From positions 1-64,000 of the forward strand of contig JANRKU010000008.1 of NCBI GenBank assembly GCA_033763335.1: DNA of 64,000 nucleotides. The letters are read 5' to 3'. Source of the stretch: GCA-2794515 sp033763335. Lineage in GTDB: Bacteria; Chloroflexota; Anaerolineae; Aggregatilineales; Phototrophicaceae. The notes beneath the pieces were generated by a model. It was not told the origin of the DNA, did no database searches, and was given only the letters and a program-made list of their open reading frames with translations. Position numbers and translations under genes: made by a program. Positions 24,669 to 33,628 of this stretch are shown here, piece after piece. Positions within the stretch are counted from its first letter, which is position 1. Each line of letters opens with the position of its first letter.

Positions 24669-24974
24669 ATGAACAATAATTCTTCTAATTACCACATGGA
24701 TTATTTTGATGTCACCCAACATTGGCACCCCGATTCAGAACGCTACGCAGGGGGCGATGCACTGGTCACACTCCTCACACAAGGTTGGGAAATTGAACGT
24801 GAAGTCGGCGTGGAAGACCGTTTTTTTGCGGGATTGCGCTCGATTTCGGTGTATCACCTCACCCTCGTGCGCGGTGATGAACGCATGAGAATGCCCGTCA
24901 TCCGCAACCCCTATATCAATCGGCTCATCCGTCTGGGGAGCTATGTGCAAGTGAATGTGGATGACATGAAATGA
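24669..24974 (+). CDS. Hypothetical protein coupled to deoC
   Basis: A 101-residue protein, MNNNSSNYHMDYFDVTQHWH..., with GDALVTLLTQGWEIEREVGVEDRF, AGLRSISVYHLTLVRGDERMRMPVIRNPYI. No known domain is recognised. It is soluble, with mixed alpha/beta character. GGAG lies 7 nt before the ATG. Its stop overlaps the deoC start (ATGA), so it is translated with deoC; whether it acts in deoxynucleoside metabolism is unknown. Confidence 0.72.
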   Translation: MNNNSSNYHMDYFDVTQHWHPDSERYAGGDALVTLLTQGWEIEREVGVEDRFFAGLRSISVYHLTLVRGDERMRMPVIRNPYINRLIRLGSYVQVNVDDMK

Positions 24975-25669
24975 TGATAGATGCAAAAACCCTCGCGGGC
25001 ATGATTGACCATACCCTACTCAAGCCAGAAGCCATGCCCGAACAAATTGAGGTACTCTGTGCAGAGGCAATTCAATACGGATTTGCCTCTGTTTGTGTCA
25101 ATGGGGTTTATGTGCCACTTGCCACAGAAAAATTGGCGGGAAGCGCCGTTAAAGTGTGTACAGTGGTCGGATTTCCACTAGGGGCAATGCACCCAACCGC
25201 CAAAGCATACGAGGCAAAACTCGCGTTGGAGGGTGGCGCTACCGAAATTGATATGGTGCTATCTGTGGGGGAACTCAAAGCCGACAATATCAGCGCGGTA
25301 CATCATGATATTTCGTCCATCGTAGCAGAATGTCAACTGAGAGGGGCAATTTGTAAGGTGATTTTAGAGACATGCCTGCTCACCGACCAAGAAAAAGTGG
25401 TGGCGTGTCGGGTTTGTGTGGATGCAGGGGCAGATTTTGTCAAAACCAGCACCGGATTTTCTACGGGTGGCGCAACGGTTGAAGATATTCGCCTCATGCG
25501 TCAAACAGTGGGCGCAGATATGGGCGTAAAAGCCAGTGGTGGCATCCGCAACCTTGCGACAGCACTCGCCATGATAGAGGCAGGCGCAACCCGACTCGGT
25601 GTGAGCGCGGGGGTGGCAATTATCAAAGAATTAACAGGCGGGACGGCTCTCGGCGGGGATGGATATTAA
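24971..25669 (+). CDS. deoC: Deoxyribose-phosphate aldolase
   Basis: A 232-residue class I aldolase that splits 2-deoxyribose-5-phosphate into acetaldehyde and glyceraldehyde-3-phosphate in deoxynucleoside breakdown. The Schiff-base lysine is K158 in DFVKTSTGF; the second conserved lysine is K187 in VKASGGIR. IDHTLLKPEA, TVVGFPLGA and EIDMVLSVG are also family signatures, and length is typical. It overlaps the 101-residue hypothetical gene by 4 bp. No deoA or deoB is seen nearby. Confidence 0.96.
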   Translation: MMIDAKTLAGMIDHTLLKPEAMPEQIEVLCAEAIQYGFASVCVNGVYVPLATEKLAGSAVKVCTVVGFPLGAMHPTAKAYEAKLALEGGATEIDMVLSVGELKADNISAVHHDISSIVAECQLRGAICKVILETCLLTDQEKVVACRVCVDAGADFVKTSTGFSTGGATVEDIRLMRQTVGADMGVKASGGIRNLATALAMIEAGATRLGVSAGVAIIKELTGGTALGGDGY

Positions 25670-25684
25670 CACCCCTCAAATTCA

Positions 25685-25693
25685 TGCTATAAT
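25685..25693 (+). promoter_or_regulatory. Extended -10 promoter for the GT2/GT-C pair
   Basis: TGCTATAAT, 16 bp after the deoC stop codon and 41 nt before the GT2 start at 25735. GAGG lies 8-9 nt before that ATG. Confidence 0.65.
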
Positions 25694-25734
25694 CGTCCAA
25701 TTCATTGAATAGCACTTATTTTGAGGATTTTTCT

Positions 25735-26481
25735 ATGCAAGAAAACACATCACACGCCCCAAGCCTCGCCAGACCGGGGAGCAAAAAACTCACTTTAACG
25801 GTGGTTATCCCCTGCTACAATGAGGAACATTTCATTGAAAACGTGATTGAACGGGTGCGTGCCGTCAATTTAGCCGACCAAATCATCATTGTGGATGATG
25901 GCTCTACCGATAAAAGCCGTGAGATTTTACACCGTCTCAAACAAGACCCATTAAATGATGACCTCGAAATTTTATATCACGATAAAAATCAGGGTAAAGG
26001 CGCGGCGCTCGTCACTGGATTTAAGGCGGCGCGGTGTGATGTCATCCTCATCCAAGATGCCGATGAGGAATATGACCCGCGTGATTATCCCGTTTTGCTC
26101 AAACCCCTCGAAGAAGGCATCGCCAAAGTCGTTTATGGCTCACGCTTTTTGGGCGGTCCACGCAAGGCAATGAACTTTTGGAATATGATTGCCAATAAAC
26201 TGCTCACGCTTGCTACCAATGTATTGTATAACGCCATTTTGAGCGATATGGAAACCTGTTATAAGGTGTTTTTGCGCGAAGTCGCCACAGATATGAAAAT
26301 TAATGCGCGTGGATTTGAATTTGAACCCGAATTTACCGCCAAAGTCCTCAAGAAGCGTATCCGCATTTATGAAGTACCCATTTCATATAATGGACGCGAA
26401 TGGGATGAGGGCAAAAAGATTAAATGGCACGATGCCCCCAAAGCCTTATGGACGCTTATCAAATATCGGTTTGTGAACTAA
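25735..26481 (+). CDS. Glycosyltransferase family 2 (polyprenyl-phosphate sugar synthase-like)
   Basis: A 248-residue GT-A protein. LTLTVVIPCYNEEHFIENVI, IIVDDGSTDKS, NQGKGAALVTGFKAA and IQDADEEYDP (the DxD-type metal site) place it in the dolichol-phosphate mannose synthase/DPG branch of GT2. Such enzymes load a sugar from a nucleotide donor onto a polyprenyl phosphate at the inner membrane face. It is followed 8 bp later by a large GT-C-like protein, a natural user of that product. The ATG at 25735 has a good ribosome site; a TTG at 25705 overlaps the leader. Confidence 0.9.
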   Translation: MQENTSHAPSLARPGSKKLTLTVVIPCYNEEHFIENVIERVRAVNLADQIIIVDDGSTDKSREILHRLKQDPLNDDLEILYHDKNQGKGAALVTGFKAARCDVILIQDADEEYDPRDYPVLLKPLEEGIAKVVYGSRFLGGPRKAMNFWNMIANKLLTLATNVLYNAILSDMETCYKVFLREVATDMKINARGFEFEPEFTAKVLKKRIRIYEVPISYNGREWDEGKKIKWHDAPKALWTLIKYRFVN

Positions 26482-26488
26482 CTCGGTT

Positions 26489-28492
26489 ATGGAACACATA
26501 GAGAGCAAGCGCGGACGCTCATTTATGATTATGACCTTCATCTCGGTGGGGGTCATATTAGCTATTTCGCTCGATTTGAGTGAATGGCTACGGGGTGGTT
26601 TTGGATGGCGCTGGGGCTATGGCAGGGTGCCACTTTTGCGCGTCCTTGTATTGGCATTATTAGTGCTGGGCTATTTGGTCATCATTTGGCAATTACAAAG
26701 ACGGCGTTTATGGCTGTTGTTTGGCGGGGTAATCATTGGGTCTAGCATCATCGCCTTTGGGACTGCCTATTTGCGCGATGGCGATGCCTTATTCACCATG
26801 CTCGTCCGCACTTTATCCCCTGGGGCAACTGCCCCTCATGCAGTTGGGGCGTTGATAGATTGGTCTAGCGATATGTGGCGCGATTGGTCAATGCTCATGC
26901 CCAATTTACCGCGTCATGTGGCACTTAGTCCCCCCGGTGCGCCTTTATGGTATGGCTTTTTAGAGGGAATTTTCAATAATTTGCCGTCCGTATCAGAGGC
27001 ACTCCGCGCCCCATTATTCCCTTATCAATGTCATGTCTATTTTTTCACCGATTATACCCCTGCGGAATGGGCTACTGCGTGGTTTGGCATCACCATGCCA
27101 CTCTGGGCGGGATTTATCGTCATCCCCCTATATGCGACCGCCAAGACCTTCTTTTCTGATGATGTGGCACGCCGTATCATCATCGCATGGGCATTGGTGC
27201 CAAGTATGGCATTATGGGCGGGGTCGTGGAATAGCTTGTATCCCTTCATCGCCATCACCAGTTTTTTCTTTTTGCACTTGGGCATCACCTACGGGGCAAT
27301 TCACGGGATTCGGCGCAGGCGCACACTCGGTTATTTATATCTCAGTGGCTTGTTAGCGGGCATTGGCAGTTTTATCAATTTTGCCTTTATGCCGATGTTT
27401 TTGCTTTTTGGGCTATATACCCTCATGACGGCTTTTTGGGGCAAAAAACCAATCAAATCCTCGCGCCTGCTCCATGCAGAATTGGTCGGCATTGTCTTTG
27501 GAATTGGCATGTTCACTATTTGGGGCGTCTATTGGCTCATCACCCGCGAAACGCCATTTGAGATTTTGAATGTGGCGCTCAATGACCATTTGGAACTCCC
27601 ACGCAATTACTGGTTCTGGTTGGTCATGCACGTTTGGGATTGGGTGTTATTCGCAGGGGTTATGTGGGCGCTCCTCAGCCTATATGGGTTATTTAGAGGG
27701 CTTCGCACCCGTGAAAGAGGGGCTATCCCGCCCATTTTATTGCTCAATGGGGCGTTATGGCTCACAGTCCTCATCACGACCATCAGCAATACCGCACGGG
27801 GCGAAACAGCGCGTGTGTGGTCTTGGATGACCCCGTTTTTACTGCTGGTTGCCTATGATGGCATCACACGGTTGGTCAATAATCCCAAAGAACGCCACCT
27901 CAACCTACAAGATTCGTGGTGGGTTGTGAATTGGGTACAAGCCCTGAGTGTGATTTTACTCGCCAGTCATTTGAGCGTATTTAACACAGAACTCCCCTTG
28001 CCTGCTACCCGTCCAGAAGCAATTGCCGATGTGACACCGATTAATGCGAGTTTTACCCGTACAACCGATAACGCAACTTTTCATCTCACGGGATGGCGGG
28101 GCGAATATGATGCCGACCAAAACGCGCTCATTTTGTGGCTCAATTGGAGGAGCGACCAACCGATATATGATGTGTTGTGGTTTGGCGCAACGCCTGTGAG
28201 TCCAGAGGGTGTCGCGGGGGATATGGTCATTTGGCAACCGGGTGAATTTGTTGTCAATGATGATAATCCCGAAAAAGATATGCGTTACCCGACCACCTGT
28301 TGGTTGCCCAATGAGACCCCATTGGGGGATATGGTGGTGATTCCATTGCCAGAAAATGCGAGTGAAGGCGAGTGGTGGGTGAGCATCGCTATTTTTGGAG
28401 ATGAGGAACAAACAGAAGGGCGTTTATTGGTGAGTACGGCAGAGGGCGATGGCGAATTGCAAATTGGTGTCGGCGGGATTCTTGTGCCATAA
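26489..28492 (+). CDS. Large polytopic membrane protein, probable GT-C glycosyltransferase
   Basis: A 667-residue protein with about 10-12 hydrophobic segments up to residue about 490, then a periplasmic beta-rich domain of about 175 residues (TRTTDNATFHLTGWRGEYDADQ... GEWWVSIAIFGDEEQ). The layout is that of the other GT-C proteins in this window, and LSPPGAPLWYGF in an outer loop resembles their HPP segment. However, the standard Asp-Glu pair in loop 1 is not evident. It is coupled to a GT2 that probably makes the polyprenyl sugar donor. Glycosyl transfer to a surface polymer is inferred. Confidence 0.7.
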   Translation: MEHIESKRGRSFMIMTFISVGVILAISLDLSEWLRGGFGWRWGYGRVPLLRVLVLALLVLGYLVIIWQLQRRRLWLLFGGVIIGSSIIAFGTAYLRDGDALFTMLVRTLSPGATAPHAVGALIDWSSDMWRDWSMLMPNLPRHVALSPPGAPLWYGFLEGIFNNLPSVSEALRAPLFPYQCHVYFFTDYTPAEWATAWFGITMPLWAGFIVIPLYATAKTFFSDDVARRIIIAWALVPSMALWAGSWNSLYPFIAITSFFFLHLGITYGAIHGIRRRRTLGYLYLSGLLAGIGSFINFAFMPMFLLFGLYTLMTAFWGKKPIKSSRLLHAELVGIVFGIGMFTIWGVYWLITRETPFEILNVALNDHLELPRNYWFWLVMHVWDWVLFAGVMWALLSLYGLFRGLRTRERGAIPPILLLNGALWLTVLITTISNTARGETARVWSWMTPFLLLVAYDGITRLVNNPKERHLNLQDSWWVVNWVQALSVILLASHLSVFNTELPLPATRPEAIADVTPINASFTRTTDNATFHLTGWRGEYDADQNALILWLNWRSDQPIYDVLWFGATPVSPEGVAGDMVIWQPGEFVVNDDNPEKDMRYPTTCWLPNETPLGDMVVIPLPENASEGEWWVSIAIFGDEEQTEGRLLVSTAEGDGELQIGVGGILVP

Positions 28493-28515
28493 CGCAGGAA
28501 TAGACCAAAAGACTG

Positions 28516-28592
28516 CCAATCGTAGCGTAAGCGACTTGGAAACAAATGGGTTTCCGCGTTATAGTGAAAGAAATCAGATTGTTTCTATAACG
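28516..28592. other. Three consecutive small hairpins in the leader of the next gene
   Basis: Arms CCAA.../...TTGG (28516-28539), GGAAAC/GTTTCC (28538-28555) and CGTTATAG/CTATAACG (28557-28592) lie end to end just before the ATG at 28611. None is followed by a T-run, so they are not typical terminators. They may be repeat remnants or a structured leader. Confidence 0.5.
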
Positions 28593-28610
28593 AAAGTTTA
28601 GCAGAACGCC

Positions 28611-30161
28611 ATGTTCACTAGAAAATTCGCACTCATCCTCGTATTGATTTTGTGGCTTTTTCCCACACTATCCGTTCATGCCCAATCATCTAACCCACCC
28701 AATTATCAAATACGGGTGCTATCTAACGCGCAATTATCCGCAGATGAGGCGACCTTTACGGTGAATGTAGCCGTATTAAATATCGGCGGAGATGCCACCG
28801 CCCAAGCGACGGTGCAACTGTATCCAGTCGCCACACCCAACACCATCCTTGCACAAAATCCCCTCACAGCACTTCGTTTTAGCGAGGTGCGTGAGGTCAT
28901 CCTCACCTTTGCTGTGCGTGATTTGCCCGCAGGCGAACAAACCCCGTTGGGGGTGCGCGTTTTGCTCGCAGAAGAATTACAAGCAACCCTACTGGATAAC
29001 ACCACCACATTTAGCGTCAGTGTTCCCCTGTATGATGGCAATCAAAACCCAGCCCCCATCGGCACACCAGCCTCATCCACCATAACCCCAACCCAATCCC
29101 CCCTCGCTGATGGGGTGATTCGTATTCCCCTACTCAACATTGATATTGACCTCAATGATAGCAATCAACGGGTGCTTTTTGCGGGGATTTTGCTAGGGGT
29201 GTTGTTGCTCCTCTTCATCGTATCGCTCATTTTTCGCGTATTATTTCGCAAAACACCCCTATTTGGCAGTTATAAACCGCCTTATAGCACCGTTAGCCAA
29301 TATGACCGCAATAGCACCATTGGGCGTAGGCAGTTATGGCAACAACACGCCCAAAATAACAGCGTGCAATATCCGTGTCGTCCAGGGACATACCATGCCC
29401 GTAAATTGCTCTTGGGGATGAATGGGCGTTATTTGGATGGCTGGAAAATCACCGCCCTCCGCATGATGCAATACGATATGTATGGCAGAATCACGCGCAG
29501 TCAGGTGTTATCATCGCAACGATGGGTCAAACGGCTCAATCGGACGGCGCATCGTGGGGCAACACTCAAACCCAAACAAATTTCACGGCGGGTTGCGCCC
29601 ATCGCCAAATGGATGGATAAACAATTCAAAAAACGACTCACCCCCAAAACGGCATTGCTTTCGATTGCGCTGGATATTCGGCTACAAGGCACGCATGGCG
29701 AGGTGCGTATCGTGTTTGAATTGCACGAATGTCATCAAGGGATGCCCGCGCTCCTTGACCAATGGGATCCTGATATGATTATCGTGGGGCGCACCCTGCA
29801 TGAGAGTTATACTTTCACCCTCAATGGGCAAAATAACACCGAGACCTATCGCCAATTCCGCAAACGGTTGCGCGGGGATATTCAACAAGCCCTCACCGAA
29901 GTCTGCCAAGTGGTCACAGTGATGCGCCCAGAACCCATCATGTCACCACCAAATTTTCTCAATCCACCGACCCATCCGACCAGCACATCAACGGAACGCG
30001 GATTTACCTATATATCACCAAAAACGCCCACACAACCCATTACTGAGCGTATAATCGAAGTGCCAACAGAACACAATATTTTTTCAATTGCTCCCCCCCC
30101 ACCCAATTTGGAAGGATGGACTGATGAAACACAGCAAAGTAACCCCATGGATAATGAATAA
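28611..30161 (+). CDS. Secreted/anchored protein with N-terminal beta-sandwich and cytoplasmic tail
   Basis: A 516-residue protein. Residues 1-25 are a signal peptide (KFALILVLILWLFPTLSVHAQ). Residues 30-145 resemble a CARDB/Ig-like beta sandwich (VNVAVLNIGGDATAQATVQLYP). A Thr/Pro-rich stretch leads to one membrane helix at about 190-212 (VLFAGILLGVLLLLFIVSLIF), and a basic C-terminal region of about 300 residues follows on the other side. No named family for the tail. Its last codons overlap the metallopeptidase gene, so the two are probably expressed together at the cell surface. Function unknown. Confidence 0.75.
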   Translation: MFTRKFALILVLILWLFPTLSVHAQSSNPPNYQIRVLSNAQLSADEATFTVNVAVLNIGGDATAQATVQLYPVATPNTILAQNPLTALRFSEVREVILTFAVRDLPAGEQTPLGVRVLLAEELQATLLDNTTTFSVSVPLYDGNQNPAPIGTPASSTITPTQSPLADGVIRIPLLNIDIDLNDSNQRVLFAGILLGVLLLLFIVSLIFRVLFRKTPLFGSYKPPYSTVSQYDRNSTIGRRQLWQQHAQNNSVQYPCRPGTYHARKLLLGMNGRYLDGWKITALRMMQYDMYGRITRSQVLSSQRWVKRLNRTAHRGATLKPKQISRRVAPIAKWMDKQFKKRLTPKTALLSIALDIRLQGTHGEVRIVFELHECHQGMPALLDQWDPDMIIVGRTLHESYTFTLNGQNNTETYRQFRKRLRGDIQQALTEVCQVVTVMRPEPIMSPPNFLNPPTHPTSTSTERGFTYISPKTPTQPITERIIEVPTEHNIFSIAPPPPNLEGWTDETQQSNPMDNE

Positions 30162-32133
30162 TAACAACCTTACCCTCAATCTATCTCCCCTCAATGGAAA
30201 AGAGGAAACAATCATTTTATCAAAAAAGAAAAGTCCCCTCTCCAGACTGGAGAGGGGATTTAGGGGTGAGGTTAAAAACGGAACATTATTCATTCTGATG
30301 CTTTTATTGTTATTAACCCTCGCACCCCTATCAGCACAAGAAGCCCCACTCAATTCACCAGAAGAGACCCTTATCGCATTGCAAGAGGCAATCATCCCCC
30401 AAAATGACCCTATCGCCCTTGCCTATCGGTTTTATGGCATAGAATCCGCCCCCACCGAAATCACCGCATTTGAACGGGGCGACCGCGATGAATTTTGGGT
30501 ATCGGATAACAATGGCAATACCACCCGCAGTTTGACCGCCACATTGGAAGCAGTGGGGCAATATGCCTATTTCTGGGTGGAATCACGCGAGGATGTGAAT
30601 GAAGATGACCTGCAAAATTTAGCAAACTCGTTTGATAGTGATATTTATGCCCAAGTCCGTGATATTTGGGGGACAGAACCCATCCCAGGGGTAGATGGCG
30701 ACCCGCGCCTGCATGTTCTATTTGCACGCGGACTCGGCGCGAGTTCTGCCGCTTATTTTGCCCGTCGGCATAATTATCCAGAAGATATTTTGGCACATTC
30801 CAACGCTCGTGAGATGTTTTTTGTCAATTTATCCAATATTCAAGATGTGAACAGCGAATTTTTGCGTAGCACACTCGCACACGAATTTCAGCACATGATT
30901 CGCGCCAATACCACGCCCAATGAGGACGCATGGCTTAATGAAGGATTTTCGACCTTCACCGAGGGCTATTTGGGCTATGAGGCGGCAGGACGCTATCCAG
31001 AGGCATTTTTGACCAATCCAGATACCCAATTGACCACATTTGGCATCGCGCAAAATCGCCTATCGGAATATGGAGCGGGATTTTTATTCCTCACCTACCT
31101 CTATGACCAATTTGGCATTGAGGCAATAAAAGCCTTATCCGAAAATCCCAAAAATGGCATGTTTGGGGTAAATGAAGTGACAGTGAGATTTGGAGCGTTA
31201 ACAGAAGAAGAATTTTTCTCTGATTGGGTGATTGCCAACCTCATCCAAGATGTGGAGATGCAGCCAAGTTTTGGTTATACCAGCCGAATCCCGCTTATAC
31301 CTGTTGCCACACGCCAACTAAACGGGTCACGGATGGAGACCACGCGCCAACTCGCGCAATATGCCACCGATTATTATGAGATAGACGATTTAGAAGGCGT
31401 ATCGTCACTGGATATTCAGGTCACCTTGCCAGAAACTGCCCCATTGGTGCAAGCAGAACCCACCAGTGGCGAAAAATTTTGGTATAGCAACCGTGGCGAT
31501 ATTAGCCACACCCGTTTATATCGTGAGTTTGACCTCACCACCGCCACCGCTGCCACGCTCACCTATCAGATATGGGTGGCATTAGAAGAAGAATGGGATT
31601 ATGGCTATGTCCTCATCAGCGATGATAATGGCGCAACATGGCAGACCATTCAAACCGATAGCATGACCACCGATAACGGCTTGGGGAATTTATACGGCAC
31701 AGCAGGCTATAGCTTCTCTAGTTGGAGCTGGATAAAAGAATCGGTTATTTTGGATGCGTATGTTGGCAAAAAGGTCATCATCAGCTTTGAATTGCTCACC
31801 GATGATGCCATCAATTATGCGGGGATGGTGTTGGATGATGTTGCCATTCCAGAAATTGGGTATTTTTCCGATTTTGAAGCAGATAACGGCGGATGGACGA
31901 GCGAGGGGTGGGTTTGGGTGACAAATCAAATACCACAGCAGGCGTGGGTGCAAGTGGTTCAGCGCCTACCGAATGATGTATATGTTACACGGTGGTTTTT
32001 ACCGCATTGGGAAACGCCCTCCATAGAGTTAGACCCATTGACAGAATCGGTGGTGATAGCCATATCCCCTATCGCCCCTGTTACCACCATTCCAACAGAA
32101 TATACGCTAACCATTGAATTAATAGGCGATTAA
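30124..32133 (+). CDS. Zinc metallopeptidase (gluzincin, HExxH) with repeat-disrupted signal peptide
   Basis: About 669 residues. The zinc motif HEFQHM sits in STLAHEFQHMIRANTTPNED, and the third ligand is probably the Glu of WLNEGFSTFTEGYL, as in gluzincin peptidases near families M6/M9. A beta-sandwich with ISDDNGATWQTIQTDS and SWSWIKESVILDAYVGKKV follows, resembling the immune-inhibitor-A-type domain of secreted peptidases. The hydrophobic signal core LFILMLLLLLTLAPLSAQ is preceded by 36 residues encoded by a mobile repeat (30166-30273). AAGGA 7 nt before the ATG at 30124 supports this start; the ATG at 30154, which overlaps the upstream stop, would give MNNN before the insert and may be the original start. 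Export efficiency may be altered by the insertion. Confidence 0.85.
   Translation: MKHSKVTPWIMNNNNLTLNLSPLNGKEETIILSKKKSPLSRLERGFRGEVKNGTLFILMLLLLLTLAPLSAQEAPLNSPEETLIALQEAIIPQNDPIALAYRFYGIESAPTEITAFERGDRDEFWVSDNNGNTTRSLTATLEAVGQYAYFWVESREDVNEDDLQNLANSFDSDIYAQVRDIWGTEPIPGVDGDPRLHVLFARGLGASSAAYFARRHNYPEDILAHSNAREMFFVNLSNIQDVNSEFLRSTLAHEFQHMIRANTTPNEDAWLNEGFSTFTEGYLGYEAAGRYPEAFLTNPDTQLTTFGIAQNRLSEYGAGFLFLTYLYDQFGIEAIKALSENPKNGMFGVNEVTVRFGALTEEEFFSDWVIANLIQDVEMQPSFGYTSRIPLIPVATRQLNGSRMETTRQLAQYATDYYEIDDLEGVSSLDIQVTLPETAPLVQAEPTSGEKFWYSNRGDISHTRLYREFDLTTATAATLTYQIWVALEEEWDYGYVLISDDNGATWQTIQTDSMTTDNGLGNLYGTAGYSFSSWSWIKESVILDAYVGKKVIISFELLTDDAINYAGMVLDDVAIPEIGYFSDFEADNGGWTSEGWVWVTNQIPQQAWVQVVQRLPNDVYVTRWFLPHWETPSIELDPLTESVVIAISPIAPVTTIPTEYTLTIELIGD
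30166..30273 (+). repeat. MITE-like palindromic element, copy 2, in frame inside a gene
   Basis: A 108-bp copy, exactly 36 codons, same orientation as copy 1, encoding a peptide that ends SPLSRLERGFRGEV. The right half is identical to copy 1 over the palindrome and terminal GGGGTGAGGTT; the left half is more diverged. It separates codon 4 of the presumed original leader (ATG AAT AAT AAC) from the hydrophobic core. Confidence 0.9.
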
Positions 32134-32516
32134 ACTTCCCACACAGGTGTGCCAGAGAGAATTTTTTGTAATTGCTCTGGAAATTTGCTCAAACTCAACG
32201 GTTTGCCCAAAAAGCTATGAAATCCGGCTTTGCGGGCAGAATCTATTTCGCTGTTATGGACGGTATATGCCACAATCGGGACATTTGCCAATTCTGGCTT
32301 GGTCTTGAGGTGCGATAAAATCTCAAATCCGTCTTGATTGGGCAATTCCAAATCTAAAAAGATGATGTCAATTTTTTCTATAGTTGAGAGCAGTTCATCT
32401 AAGTTGGTGACGAATTGGGTAGATGTAAAATCTACCCCTTGCTGTGCCAGCATCATGGTTAAAACTTCAATATTGGTCTTGTTATCATCAATGATGAGTG
32501 CGTGTGGCATTGTCAT
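32130..32516 (-). CDS. Stand-alone receiver domain (response regulator)
   Basis: A 128-residue CheY-like receiver. Acidic pair D10/D11, phospho-acceptor D55 (IIFLDLELPN), T85 (VAYT) and K105 (GKPL) are in place. There is no output domain. The C-terminus ends SGTPVWEV, a pattern shared with the two receivers upstream. AAGGA 8 nt before the ATG supports the start. The stop overlaps the convergent metallopeptidase stop. It likely relays phosphate from the large histidine kinase encoded upstream. Confidence 0.92.
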   Translation of the reverse strand: MTMPHALIIDDNKTNIEVLTMMLAQQGVDFTSTQFVTNLDELLSTIEKIDIIFLDLELPNQDGFEILSHLKTKPELANVPIVAYTVHNSEIDSARKAGFHSFLGKPLSLSKFPEQLQKILSGTPVWEV

Positions 32517-32549
32517 GTATATTTCCTTTTTGGTGGTAGAAAATAAAAA

Positions 32550-32951
32550 TTATTCCCAAATTTCTTGACCATCTAAAATCTGTGCCAATTGGGTGTTGAA
32601 TGAGTGAATGTTGATTGGCTTGCTGATGAATCCAGAAAATCCGCGTGCGCGTGTTTTGGGAATTTCTAAGGTGGGGTCTGATGCCGATATTGCCACCACA
32701 GGGATATTCTTAAATGCAGGGAATTGATGGATGACATCGAACACATCATACCCACTCACATTGGCGGGAAACATCAAATCTAGCAAGATGAGGTCGGGAT
32801 GTGCCGCCCGAATTTTGGAGATAATGAGTTCTGGAAATCCCCATCGGTCAAATTCGATTTTTGCCCCCGCAGATTCGACAATCATCTGCACCACATCGCG
32901 GTTATTGGGGTCGTCTTCGATATAAAAAATTGTTTTACCGTCTAGGCTCAT
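32550..32951 (-). CDS. Stand-alone receiver domain (response regulator)
   Basis: A 133-residue CheY-like receiver: acidic residues E12-D14, phospho-acceptor D58 (LILLDLMFPA), S89 (VVAIS) and K111 (ISKPI). It ends DGQEIWE, like its neighbours. GAGG is 6 nt before the ATG. It lies 33 bp upstream of the preceding receiver gene in the direction of transcription; together they form the distal part of a signal-transduction cluster. Confidence 0.92.
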   Translation of the reverse strand: MSLDGKTIFYIEDDPNNRDVVQMIVESAGAKIEFDRWGFPELIISKIRAAHPDLILLDLMFPANVSGYDVFDVIHQFPAFKNIPVVAISASDPTLEIPKTRARGFSGFISKPINIHSFNTQLAQILDGQEIWE

Positions 32952-33043
32952 GGTTATCCTCTATATGCACCGTCATTGGTTATATAATTGGACGGCATAA
33001 TGGTTTTTAGTCAATAAAGACGGTGTAAAATATTTTCTTATTC

Positions 33044-33147
33044 TGTGGCTGACATACGCACTTGCGTGCTAATCAGCCATTACACTCCTACCCGTTTAGG
33101 TGGTGTAATGGCTGTACTAGAGGCTTTAGCCTCGTATGTCAGCCACA
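33044..33147. repeat. 104-bp MITE-like element with 15-bp perfect terminal inverted repeats
   Basis: TGTGGCTGACATACG (33044-33058) and CGTATGTCAGCCACA (33133-33147) are perfect inverted terminal repeats. Inside are ATTACAC/GTGTAAT arms (33079-33110 region) and an AGGCTTTAGCCT palindrome near 33121. A related 122-bp copy lies at 53060-53181. It fills the spacer between two receiver genes (32952-33199). Confidence 0.8.
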
Positions 33148-33199
33148 AAAAATACACTGTATTAAAAAACTAACTCCCATTATCGCGTCCACAATCCAT

Positions 33200-33610
33200 T
33201 TAGCTGATATGCCAAATGGTTTCGCCGTTTTCTACTTGTTTGAGCAATTGCGGAAAGGTCTGAATGCTCAATGGCTTGGCAATTGCCCCATCAAACCCCG
33301 CCTCGCGTAATTGTTCTACTTCTTCATTCATCACACTCGCGGTTAGGGCGATGATTTTTGTGGTGGAAAATTGGTCGCTTTGCCGAAGCATCGCCAGCAT
33401 CTGAAACCCATCATAAGGGGTGACATGAATATCCAATAAAATTATTGTCGGTGGGTTATTCAACCGCCCCACACGCCCTAAAAAGTCGGTGCTATCTTCA
33501 AAAACGGTCAAATTAGGCGACCCAACGCCATTTTCGATGATGATTCGCATAATTTCACGACTCATAGGGTCGTCTTCGACATATAAATAGTGCTGTTCCA
33601 TCACGTTCAT
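33200..33610 (-). CDS. Stand-alone receiver domain (response regulator)
   Basis: A 136-residue receiver: E12-D14 acidic cluster, phospho-acceptor D60 (IILLDIHVTPYDG), T90 (IALT) and K112 (AKPL). It ends NGETIWHIS, matching the G-x-x-x-W tail of the two other receivers. It starts 18 bp after the histidine kinase stop codon, with AGGAG just upstream, so it is co-transcribed with the kinase and is its likely first partner. Confidence 0.92.
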   Translation of the reverse strand: MNVMEQHYLYVEDDPMSREIMRIIIENGVGSPNLTVFEDSTDFLGRVGRLNNPPTIILLDIHVTPYDGFQMLAMLRQSDQFSTTKIIALTASVMNEEVEQLREAGFDGAIAKPLSIQTFPQLLKQVENGETIWHIS

Positions 33611-33628
33611 ACTCTCCTAGATAACCAT

